NCBI GenBank assembly: GCA_963793095.1
Contig: CAWBYY010000002.1
Coordinates: forward strand, 558,001 to 622,000
Reading direction: 5' to 3'
Length of the DNA: 64,000 bases
Source: CAVWDI01 sp963793095
GTDB lineage: Bacteria; Chloroflexota; Anaerolineae; Anaerolineales; UBA4823
Below are positions 53,462 to 61,240 of the stretch, one piece after another. Below the pieces are notes generated by a model, which was not told where the DNA came from, ran no database searches, and saw only the letters and a program-made list of their open reading frames with translations. The translations under genes and the position numbers were made by a program. Positions within the stretch are counted from its first letter, which is position 1, and each line of letters starts with the position of its first letter.

Positions 53462-54774
53462 CTTGGATAAGTTTTCTGAGGGAGCGGGCTGAATTCCACA
53501 AGGTCGTTCGCAAAAAACAGTTCAATGACCTCTTCAACCGATTGAAATGAGATCTCGAGCTCGCAGGCGATGTCCGCAATTGTCCGTTCTCCATCACAGC
53601 GTTCCATGATTTCAAACAGGCGCTGGTGTCCCTGGGGATTTTGTTTGTAATCGATCCAGATTCCGTATCCCGAACAGAAAATCTCTCCTTTGAACCGGTT
53701 CACGACATACTGGTTGCGCTCCCAGGCTTTTAATAGCCCGAGAACCACTCTGGCTGAATCCTCTAGCCGGTCGCTGGAGATAATTGTCGGGTTGTCAAGG
53801 CTGGAGTGGTATTCCCGGTATGGCCGGGTCTCTGAGCCAGGCGGTTCAACCCGGGAGAGGGAGAGCATTGGCACCCGGACGCCAGGCGCATTAAACTGCC
53901 GCTCGTCATTATTGATTACCGTGCGGTAAGGGGCGCAGTAACTGTTTTTATCCAGTTCGCGCAATGCGGAAACCATACAGCGGTCAGATTGCGAATTAGG
54001 TAAAAACGATCCTTGCAGCGCATGCGGCGAATCGTTGCCAAGCATTTCGAGGAACAGGCCACCATCCATATCCGGTATCAGGTCTTCATTGTGACTCAGA
54101 TATGCGATCGTTCCGATCGTTTCTGGGACGATAATAATCCGGTAAGTATAGTTAGTATCTGGAATCTCCAGCAGGCGCTTGGCGGTTTCGATCGCGACGA
54201 CTACCCCGGTCAGGTCATCATTTACCTGCGCAGGATGGCAAAGATGGGCTTCGATGACAAAAGTGCCTGGATGCTTCCCGGGAATGAAGATTTCCCCGAC
54301 TTTCATTTCGCCGGGTTCAAATTCAGTCCGGATTACGACATTGTATTTTTCGTCAGAGAGACTGTCACGGAAGTTTTTTGATCCGCACAAACCCCAATCT
54401 CGCTCATAATATTTGAACACAAATGGAATTGCGTCTGGTAGCCTGGAGTGGACGTGAAAATGTTCAAACAGTTCCTGGCGGCTGACAGTACCTTCGAAAG
54501 GGAGCGAATTAGAGACAACTTGAAGAGGGTGGTCGGAATAATCCAGCAGCCTTTTTCCATCCAGCGTCTCCAGATAAGCTTCATGGCAGGTCCATTTTTC
54601 CGGTACCTTCCATGTCCAGCAGGTTTCTCCGCTTTGATAGGAATGGATTTTCATTTGAGCGCCTGTGTGCTCAAACTCTTCTGCCAGCCGGTATAAAGCT
54701 TTATCGAAATCATCCGAGATGATATCCCTTTTCAGATACCAGAGTTCATGGATGAGTTCCAGCATGGTTGTCAT
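53458..54774 (-). CDS. DUF4910 aminopeptidase-like metallohydrolase with C-terminal winged helix
   Basis: 438 residues. The N-terminal part contains an inserted DUF2172-like domain ('VVSNSLPFEGTVSRQELFEH'). The M28-like catalytic core has 'EAHLCHPAQVNDDLTG' (H177, H180, D186/187), 'VPETIGTIAYL' (E218) and 'YREYHSSLDN' (H323) as metal ligands. A winged-helix-like tail (about 370-430, 'TIADIACELEISFQSVEEVIEL') follows. The family resembles aminopeptidases, and members sit in glycan clusters where the substrate may be an aminoacylated or N-acylated sugar. It overlaps the next sulfotransferase gene by four bases. Confidence 0.85.
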   Translation of the reverse strand: MTTMLELIHELWYLKRDIISDDFDKALYRLAEEFEHTGAQMKIHSYQSGETCWTWKVPEKWTCHEAYLETLDGKRLLDYSDHPLQVVSNSLPFEGTVSRQELFEHFHVHSRLPDAIPFVFKYYERDWGLCGSKNFRDSLSDEKYNVVIRTEFEPGEMKVGEIFIPGKHPGTFVIEAHLCHPAQVNDDLTGVVVAIETAKRLLEIPDTNYTYRIIIVPETIGTIAYLSHNEDLIPDMDGGLFLEMLGNDSPHALQGSFLPNSQSDRCMVSALRELDKNSYCAPYRTVINNDERQFNAPGVRVPMLSLSRVEPPGSETRPYREYHSSLDNPTIISSDRLEDSARVVLGLLKAWERNQYVVNRFKGEIFCSGYGIWIDYKQNPQGHQRLFEIMERCDGERTIADIACELEISFQSVEEVIELFFANDLVEFSPLPQKTYPR

Positions 54775-54805
54775 ATTATGGTCTCAACAGGGATCGGGAA
54801 TTAGA

Positions 54806-55573
54806 TTATGAAATATTTTCGGGTCTGTTTGTCACCAGTGACCAGGGATCTCTCGTCAGGAAGTTATCCACGACTGAGACGAAATCTCTCAGCCGGCAAG
54901 AGGCTAGATGACCGTAATTCAGTTGGATTGATTGCCACAATCCCTGTCTGATTAAATTCTCCTGCACTGGTTTAAGTGAAATTTTGGGGTCGATGTCCAG
55001 ATTGCGTACAAACATGAGGTGTGTTCTTATCTCCCAACCCTGGGGAGTCAGGACCTGTCCTGTAAATTCTTTCCAGTACCGGTATGGAACCCTGGCGCGC
55101 TGCTCGCTGTAATGCAGAATGGAAACCGACTGTACATCCGCCCCTAGCAGGAGCAGTTTGAAATCCAGTTCTAACATACGGTCGTAAACTGACCCGGGAT
55201 CAAATGCGGAGGCGGTATCCCTGCTTGCAAGATCTTCAGCATAATATCCGTAACATGCGACTGATTGCATCGGATGCAGGCTGCGTTTCGACCCTGGAAG
55301 TTTTCGGATATATTCCGAAAACGAACCCATACCTTTTGATGGGGTCTCGCCCGGATCAAATTCTCGATTAATCGGGAAATCAAAATTGAAAGTGGGCACC
55401 ACTACAGTGCCGCCCGGTCCAATCACAGCCTGGATCCCGTCCAGGTATACGCCTACCCCTCCTTCCGGTTTCCCCAGAAATTGAACCGCTGAATGGACAA
55501 GCAGCCCATCCCCACCAGTTATTCCGATGGACTCCAGTGAATCCTGGACAAGGTTTTCTGTTACATCAAGCAT
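54806..55573 (-). CDS. AAC(3)-family N-acyltransferase
   Basis: 255 residues of the aminoglycoside 3-N-acetyltransferase fold. 'LLVHSAVQFLGKPEGGV', 'GTVVVPTFNFDF', 'GSFSEYIRKLPGSKRSLHPMQSV' (H100), and the catalytic 'ILHYSEQRARVPYR' (H154, E157) are all present. Members outside drug resistance acylate amino sugars in surface glycan clusters. It overlaps the ligase-GNAT gene by eight bases, so it is coupled to it; transfer of an aminoacyl or acetyl group to the sugar amine is inferred. Confidence 0.85.
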   Translation of the reverse strand: MLDVTENLVQDSLESIGITGGDGLLVHSAVQFLGKPEGGVGVYLDGIQAVIGPGGTVVVPTFNFDFPINREFDPGETPSKGMGSFSEYIRKLPGSKRSLHPMQSVACYGYYAEDLASRDTASAFDPGSVYDRMLELDFKLLLLGADVQSVSILHYSEQRARVPYRYWKEFTGQVLTPQGWEIRTHLMFVRNLDIDPKISLKPVQENLIRQGLWQSIQLNYGHLASCRLRDFVSVVDNFLTRDPWSLVTNRPENIS

Positions 55574-57287
55574 TTTTCATTTCATTTTCTGGGTCTGTAT
55601 AATTTTCCCAGAGCAACCGCCCAGCCCTGAACTCAAGCTGAAATCCCATCCGTTCGTATAACTTCCAGCTTGCTTCGTTGTCGCGAAGAACCTGGATTTC
55701 AATGGAATGGGTGCCCTGTTTTCGCAGCCATTCGATGGATAATCGTGATAATTTATCGCCAATACCAAGGCGGCGGGCTTTCGAAGAGATCCACATATCG
55801 CTCAGTTCTCCAACCAGTACGCCGCCCATGTATTGGGGCACCCGCTTTATCCGGCACAGCATAAAACCGACTACTTCACCATTGATTTCAGCGATGAATA
55901 CATTGCTGAACCGTCCAAGCGTGCGCTGGTATGATTCAAACCAGACCTGCTCCACGTTTTCAGGCTGGGGCAGCAGGTAACCCAGATCGTAAAAGTAAGT
56001 GTTTAACTTCGCGTACATCTCCCTGATGATCGGGTAATCATTTTCGGTTACGACCCTGTAAAGAACATCATCGCGGGTGATTTCATTCATGGGATAAGAT
56101 TCCTGAACCGGCTCAGGCCAATCCTTAGGATTCAGCCCGTATTGCGCTAAAAAGGCGTATGCGATACGCTCAAGTCCGAAAGCGACACAACTGGTGTGGG
56201 CGGGTGAGCTGTCTTCAAGTGTGATATTAAGATTCCGGCCGAAGAAATCCTGGTGGTAATTGTAAGATCCAACCGCCAGGGTGTCATTTTTAAACGGTAA
56301 AAAAGCCCGGATTTCATACTTAAGCTGGAAAGCGCTTTGAAAGGCTGCCTGTTTTCGGAATTCTCCGATGAAAAAAGGATCATTGGCGCTTTCAACCCGG
56401 TAGACAAAATCGATTGTTTCAAAAAACTCCTGCATTCTTTTCCGGCCAGCCTCGCGATTCTCCAACACATAATCCTTCGAACCCACAAAAATAATTTCGC
56501 GCATTGTAAAATTCCACAATCGTTCCAGGGAAGACATGTTGATTGCTTCATAGCGAAAGCAGTTGCCGACACCTGTGGCTGCCAGATGGCCACCGGACAG
56601 TTGTCTATCAGCCAGTGAGAAGTAAAGGTGGTAGCAGACTGCCGGGGAAAGCAGAGTTTGGATCCTGGTGAAGGATTCACCGGAGGTATTCAAGCCGCCC
56701 GAGACGAATTTTGTGCTCTGGGCGAAGTCGTCAATGACATCCAGGTCTTCCCGAAGGTGTGTGACAAACGATAAAGAATGCGGAAATGCGCTGAAATATC
56801 CCACCCGGTCCAGCATTTCCGCTGATATCAGAGTTGGAAAGCGGTAAGGTTTTGCTTGGAAGGAATCCGCCAAATTCAGAAATTGTTTTTCAAAGAACTC
56901 GATTAATCCCGAAAGCAGTGGTCCGATAGTGTAAAACCCGTTTCCTTCCTGGCTGAGCTCTCCAAGCCTGATCAGTTCGATGTTAGGATCAAGATCATAG
57001 TTTACCGCTCTATCCATGTGATCTTCAAGCACCTGGATTTTTGGTCTTATGGAACCTTTTGCCATCGAAGTTATTACCCGTTGTACCTTTCTATTGATCT
57101 CCTTTTCTTTATCTTGGGATATCCCCTGCTCTCCCGCTGAGGATGGTGTGTTTACGAGTAGTTCGATCCTGTTTGGGTGAACTTTCGCACTCACAATGGA
57201 TTCGTCCACATATGCCAGCTTGGACTGAATCTCACCTGTTAGGTATTCCGGGATGGATACTTCTGGTTCAATCTTTAAAGTTTTCAT
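55566..57287 (-). CDS. amino acid:carrier-protein ligase fused to GNAT acetyltransferase
   Basis: 573 residues. Residues 100-390 form a class II aminoacyl-tRNA-synthetase-like domain of the amino acid:[carrier protein] ligase type: motif 2 'CFRYEAINMSSLERLWNF' (FRYE 244-247), motif 3 'FGLERIAYAF' (371-374) and the three zinc ligands of that family, Cys218 ('PAVCYH'), Glu264 ('TMREI') and Cys367 ('HTSCVAF'). There is no tRNA-binding domain. Residues 405-560 are a GNAT domain with 'ARRLGIGDKL' (CoA loop) and 'NEASWKLYERMGF'. An unassigned N-terminal part covers 1-100. The carrier-protein gene is 31 bases upstream. Predicted to adenylate an amino acid, load it on the carrier and perhaps N-acetylate it. 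Confidence 0.85.
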   Translation of the reverse strand: MKTLKIEPEVSIPEYLTGEIQSKLAYVDESIVSAKVHPNRIELLVNTPSSAGEQGISQDKEKEINRKVQRVITSMAKGSIRPKIQVLEDHMDRAVNYDLDPNIELIRLGELSQEGNGFYTIGPLLSGLIEFFEKQFLNLADSFQAKPYRFPTLISAEMLDRVGYFSAFPHSLSFVTHLREDLDVIDDFAQSTKFVSGGLNTSGESFTRIQTLLSPAVCYHLYFSLADRQLSGGHLAATGVGNCFRYEAINMSSLERLWNFTMREIIFVGSKDYVLENREAGRKRMQEFFETIDFVYRVESANDPFFIGEFRKQAAFQSAFQLKYEIRAFLPFKNDTLAVGSYNYHQDFFGRNLNITLEDSSPAHTSCVAFGLERIAYAFLAQYGLNPKDWPEPVQESYPMNEITRDDVLYRVVTENDYPIIREMYAKLNTYFYDLGYLLPQPENVEQVWFESYQRTLGRFSNVFIAEINGEVVGFMLCRIKRVPQYMGGVLVGELSDMWISSKARRLGIGDKLSRLSIEWLRKQGTHSIEIQVLRDNEASWKLYERMGFQLEFRAGRLLWENYTDPENEMKNA

Positions 57288-57318
57288 TGGTTCATTTTCT
57301 CCGGGTCAGGACATAGGT

Positions 57319-57567
57319 CTACCCGTCCATGTTGTTTATATATTCGCAAATGAGGGGCAAGCTGATTAAGGATGCAATGGTGTCCGGATTTATTTCCACC
57401 CCGAAGTATTCCTCCAGCCGCATCATCACTTCCATATGACCCATCGAATCCCACTGCGGGATATCTCCAAATGTTAAGTCAGGAGTTACAAGTTCTGGCT
57501 CGACCTGCAGCGCTTCTGCCAGCAGCGCCTTCACCTGTTCATTGACATTTGATTGTTCGGACTCCAT
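57319..57567 (-). CDS. acyl carrier protein
   Basis: 82 residues, acidic and helical, with the 4'-phosphopantetheine site 'WDSMGHMEVMMRLEEYFGV' (Ser41 in DSMGHM). It is preceded by AAGGAG. This is a dedicated carrier and not the fatty acid ACP, judging by its place between a methyltransferase and an aa:CP ligase. In the known systems such ligases aminoacylate the phosphopantetheine thiol of just such a small carrier. No phosphopantetheinyl transferase gene is seen in the window. Confidence 0.92.
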   Translation of the reverse strand: MESEQSNVNEQVKALLAEALQVEPELVTPDLTFGDIPQWDSMGHMEVMMRLEEYFGVEINPDTIASLISLPLICEYINNMDG

Positions 57568-57621
57568 ATTATGATTTTTCTCCTTGCAGTTGGAAGGGTA
57601 TATTCTTAATAATCATTCGAA

Positions 57622-57831
57622 TCATGTCTTTTTGACTTTACAAACGCCCACCGGCTGGTACTGCGGCGACCATTCTCCCCAGGGCATCCCGTTTTCGCCA
57701 GATTTGAAATAAAAACCTGCCAGGTTATCTCTTAACTCGGCGCAATCCACAAGCTTGGAAAACAACTTATCATAGCGCGAATAATTGCTGCTGGTATCAC
57801 CGGATATCTGAAAGATGCGCTTGAGAATTCT
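57622..57831 (-). CDS. class I methyltransferase, C-terminal piece (frameshifted)
   Basis: End of the methyltransferase at 57797-58645, in the next frame: 'ILKRIFQISGDTSSNYSRYDKLF' to 'WSPQYQPVGVCKVKK', the closing helix and last strands of the fold. The ORF as such opens further upstream in a non-native frame. Removing one G near 57830 restores 'CLSEEILKRIF'. Confidence 0.7.
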   Translation of the reverse strand, partial: RILKRIFQISGDTSSNYSRYDKLFSKLVDCAELRDNLAGFYFKSGENGMPWGEWSPQYQPVGVCKVKKT

Positions 57832-58645
57832 CCTCAGACAGACACCAACCCCTGGATGGCTCATGCCACCGGTCCTCATTTCCTGCGGTTACTAGAGTCG
57901 CGATCAGAGGCGCTCCAGGTTTGAGAACGCGCATAATTTCTGCAAGGACTGCTTCCAGATTATCGAGGGAATTGTGTTCCAGGGCGGAAACAGCGACAAC
58001 TGCGTCCATTGAGTCGGATTCGATATCAACCAGGTTCGCTAGGTCCTGGTTGTAAATAATTACTTTGCCTCTTGGGATTTCCCCGTTCTTTTTCTCGCTC
58101 AGGAAACGGGAGTAATATACGGTAAATTCTATCAATCTCTTGCCAAACCTGGCGATTTTCACAGGCAGATGGGAAAGCTTTCCTTCCGATGATAAGGCAA
58201 GTCTGGAAGGATTCAGCGTAGAAATGGGAGGGTTTAAATCCTCCGGACGCAGACCTTCAATTAAGTACTTCGACCTGAAACGAATTGGCAGGTCAGCCCG
58301 GTTTATCCGGTCGATGCTGATCACTTCTGCGCCCTGACCTGCTAAATACCACTGCATTATGCCAATGCCAGATCCCGCGTCAATGACCCGGTTTCCGGAA
58401 GCTTTTCCCAGTTGCGTGATGATCCAGGTGATATCGAGCAGGTAATGCCAGCCAAATTCAAGTTTAAGAGAACCGGCTAACTCTTTCAGCTGGATTACAA
58501 GATCGCGCTGCTGGTCTAGCAGTTCAACTGATAAAATCTCGATTTTGTCCTGGTTAAGCTTCGTTCAATTTCTTGGTTATTCTGAATATGGGGATCGCCT
58601 GCAATTCGTCAATGACAACTTAGTTAGCCGCGATTCTTCAACCAT
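57797..58645 (-). CDS. class I SAM methyltransferase, N-terminal piece (frameshifted)
   Basis: SAM-binding core: 'RVIDAGSGIGIMQWYLAGQGAEVISID' (motif I, given from its Val to the acidic end), 'DSMDAVVAVSALEHNSLDNLEAVL' and 'MRVLKPGAPLIATLVTAG'. In-frame sequence is readable upstream of 58357 to about 58555 ('KIEILSVELLDQQRDL', 'LEFGWHYLLDITWII'). The likely start is the ATG at 58645, overlapping the stop of the previous gene by eight bases, but two further frame changes lie between. With all corrections the gene (57622-58645) encodes 340 residues. Role in modifying the sugar or acyl group is inferred. Confidence 0.7.
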
Positions 58646-60296
58646 GCTCGGGCAGTATAAAGGTTTTAATTCCCGCGCTCCTGTTGGACATCTGGGCACT
58701 TATTCCATCCACCAGGATTTTTATGGTTTCAGATCTTTCTACTGAAAGTTCATTTATTTTAAAAGGTTTCAGATGTACAAAACCCATACGCTGGCTTGGC
58801 TGAATGTAGTGATTGAAAGGCAGCGAAGTCCGGTACAGCTGGTAATACAGGAAACGGCGTGCGTTCTCAAGGAATTCTGGGGGGATGTGGATCTCGCCAT
58901 CCTCCAGGAATCTATCAGCAGTCGACTTGAATTCTTCTGGTGAGTTAGGAAGGAACACTGTCGGATATTGAGTATAGCGAGCCCATCCGCCGCAGAGAAC
59001 GGGTTTTCCCATCAGGGTGGCTTCCATCCCGATTGAAGAATTATAAACAAGCACAAATTTTGCCAGCTTGATCAGTTCATACGAGCTGATATATTCAATA
59101 GGATCAATGAAGATCACATTGCTTAATTTATCTGCTTCATTCCGTAAAACCCATTCCCGCACGCTTTCGCGGCTCAGTTTTGCGGTTCCAGGGCGCATTT
59201 CGTCGGGGTGGGCGCGAATAAAAAACAGGGTTTCTGGATGAGCTTTTATTATTTCGATGATGCTATCCAGCCAGGCGAACATATGGGGGAATATCCGGTT
59301 TGCATGGACCTGACTGGTATCGTAAACCACATTAGTAAATACCGGCACTATTTGTTTAAACTGTTGGATTATCTCTTTGGTTTCCCTGTCTAAACTCCGC
59401 ATTTCAGGCCAGAAACGGATACCTGCCATGGTGAATTCGCCTTTTATGCGATTATGTAGATAGTCGTCCAGTTTCCGGTTCTGTTCAGCCGATAATTCAA
59501 AATCGTCAGGTATATTTATTGGATATGCAGTCGCTTCACCTGTGGTAAAAAAAGCGGAGAGTGAACGAAACCCAACTTCATGGGTAATTGCCGGAAGGTT
59601 GTATTGTTGGGCGACCCACCTTGCGGTTGCTTCAGGGTACATTATTCCGTTGAAGATAATGACCGCGCCAGGCTGGTGCTTTTCTATCAGTTTGGCAAAA
59701 GACCTGGCGATGCTGTATGCTGAGAGCATAAAAGATCGAACCAGATAACGGGTATCATCATTGTCCGGCAGGTTGTGCTGGCGGAGGGTCCAGCGAACGG
59801 AGGCAGCTACCAGAGGTCCCAGAGGGATTTCAATAGCCTGTTCTGTTTTATTGTGAGGCATATCGAATTTGGTATGAAATCCGAATAATTCCTCCAGTGA
59901 AAATTTGTTTAATATAGAAGAAAGATTTTCATCTTGTTTGTAGTTGAACCATTCGACCTGCGATTCGGTAAAAAGTCTATTTGATTGGGAGATGCATGAT
60001 TCACATGGTGGAGGACTTGAATAATCATCCCGGTTAACTCCCAGCACGCAGTGGCTCATTCCGGAAGAACATACCAGATTCACAACCGGGATCCCGGCCA
60101 GCCTCAACCCCCAGCCTGTCAATAGCGAAAAGGCTGAATTCTGGCTCAAATTGTGGATACGTGAGGAGACATTGAAAAAAAAGACAGGTTTCTGCTCCGG
60201 GTTCCCGTATTCGTGGGTTTTCACCTGCCGGGCCAGCCAGGATATTCGACGGCGGTTAAACCATCCATCCAGTCTGGATCGGAAATTTTGCTTCAT
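58638..60296 (-). CDS. capsule-polysaccharide-biosynthesis-like GT-B protein
   Basis: 552 residues. 'PVFFFNVSSRIHNLSQNSAFSLL' start, a Cys motif 'PPPCESCISQSNRLF' (about 97-111) usual in this protein group, 'VFTNVVYDTSQVHANRIFPHMFAWL', 'ETLFFIRAHPDEMRPG' and 'KFVLVYNSSIGMEATLMGKPVLCGG'. The last segments are the C-terminal half of a GT-B-like capsule synthesis (KpsS/PF05159-type) protein. It may be the transferase that uses the CMP-sugar made here (KpsC/S act on CMP-Kdo). The start overlaps the NeuB/TIM gene by four bases (ATGA). Confidence 0.7.
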   Translation of the reverse strand: MKQNFRSRLDGWFNRRRISWLARQVKTHEYGNPEQKPVFFFNVSSRIHNLSQNSAFSLLTGWGLRLAGIPVVNLVCSSGMSHCVLGVNRDDYSSPPPCESCISQSNRLFTESQVEWFNYKQDENLSSILNKFSLEELFGFHTKFDMPHNKTEQAIEIPLGPLVAASVRWTLRQHNLPDNDDTRYLVRSFMLSAYSIARSFAKLIEKHQPGAVIIFNGIMYPEATARWVAQQYNLPAITHEVGFRSLSAFFTTGEATAYPINIPDDFELSAEQNRKLDDYLHNRIKGEFTMAGIRFWPEMRSLDRETKEIIQQFKQIVPVFTNVVYDTSQVHANRIFPHMFAWLDSIIEIIKAHPETLFFIRAHPDEMRPGTAKLSRESVREWVLRNEADKLSNVIFIDPIEYISSYELIKLAKFVLVYNSSIGMEATLMGKPVLCGGWARYTQYPTVFLPNSPEEFKSTADRFLEDGEIHIPPEFLENARRFLYYQLYRTSLPFNHYIQPSQRMGFVHLKPFKINELSVERSETIKILVDGISAQMSNRSAGIKTFILPEHG

Positions 60297-61240
60297 GCTC
60301 TTATTGGTGCGGTTTCAAAATTCGCTTCAAAGTACGCCTCTGAGAGGCGCTGTATGGCGATCAGGAATCCTTCCCCACTACGCTGATGACCCCGCCAGAT
60401 TTCGGGAATCATCGTCCCGTGATATTCTCCCAGGGTTTTAAAAAACCTGACCCAATCGATGGTTCCCTCGCCAATTTGCAGCCCTTCACCGTCCAATCCG
60501 GCACCATCAGAGAGGTGCAGGTGGCGAATGTACGGCATTAAAACTTGAAGCTGGTCGTAAAAATCTACTTTTGCCCAGTTGCAGTACAGCTTATGGTGTG
60601 AAGTGTCGTAACAAATATTCAATCCTAAAGGCTGGATGAAATCGCGGATTTCGTTGGCGTCCATAAAAGCGTTTGTAAGCCACTGGCCGCCGAAATACCA
60701 TGGATGTGGAGGCAGGTTTTCTAAGAGAAGTTCGACTCCCACGAAATCGAGCTCATCTATGGAACGGCGCAGGTTTTCGTACAACACCTCCCGGTTGGTG
60801 ATCGGATGATCCAGACTCATTGCCCCCGGATGTACCACTACCTTGGGCACACCGGAAAAATATGGGGAAATCTCTCTTGTCAGATTGATCGATTTTTGAA
60901 TGAGTTCAATTGAGCCGCGTCGGTGGTTCTCATCGATTGTACAGAGGTCAACCAGGGTGCGGTCCCAGAATTCGGGGGCGTGCACTACAAGTATAAGCGG
61001 GGATTCAGAACGGTCGCTGAAATCATCGCCGGGGTATTTTTCGTCCAGGTCCTGGTCTGTAAAATGAAATTCAAGCATGCGCGGCTGGTATATGAGCATC
61101 CCGGCATAGTCGAGGAAACGGACAGTAAAACCGAAATCCATCGGCAGGACTTTTTCTATATCGAAACTTATTAAAGATCCCCAGATCGCGGTCGAGGAAG
61201 GGTTCATCCTCCTCGATGACCCGCTCCGCTTTGCGCCCAA
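60293..61240 (-). CDS. TIM-barrel sugar-phosphate isomerase-like domain, C-terminal piece of NeuB fusion (frameshifted)
   Basis: Xylose-isomerase-like (AP endonuclease 2 superfamily) TIM barrel: 'PLILVVHAPEFWDRTLVDL', 'VVVHPGAMSLDH', 'VGVELLLENLPPHPWYFGG', 'GLNICYDTSHHKLY', 'RHLHLSDGAGLDGEGLQIGEGTIDW' and 'EIWRGHQRSGEGF', with conserved His, Glu and Asp for metal. The true sequence before 'SLISFDIEKVLP' is the end of NeuB, in another frame. Removing one G at 61179-61182 fuses both into a 640-residue protein. The first 20 residues of this ORF are therefore artefactual. Confidence 0.8.
   Translation of the reverse strand: MGAKRSGSSRRMNPSSTAIWGSLISFDIEKVLPMDFGFTVRFLDYAGMLIYQPRMLEFHFTDQDLDEKYPGDDFSDRSESPLILVVHAPEFWDRTLVDLCTIDENHRRGSIELIQKSINLTREISPYFSGVPKVVVHPGAMSLDHPITNREVLYENLRRSIDELDFVGVELLLENLPPHPWYFGGQWLTNAFMDANEIRDFIQPLGLNICYDTSHHKLYCNWAKVDFYDQLQVLMPYIRHLHLSDGAGLDGEGLQIGEGTIDWVRFFKTLGEYHGTMIPEIWRGHQRSGEGFLIAIQRLSEAYFEANFETAPIRA

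Noticed and set aside
54806..55573. Aminoglycoside resistance gene
   Set aside because: AAC(3) fold, but placed and translationally coupled in a glycan cluster; a sugar substrate is far more likely.
55566..57287. Seryl- or other tRNA synthetase
   Set aside because: Lacks a tRNA-binding arm and has the zinc ligand set and carrier neighbour of aa:CP ligases.
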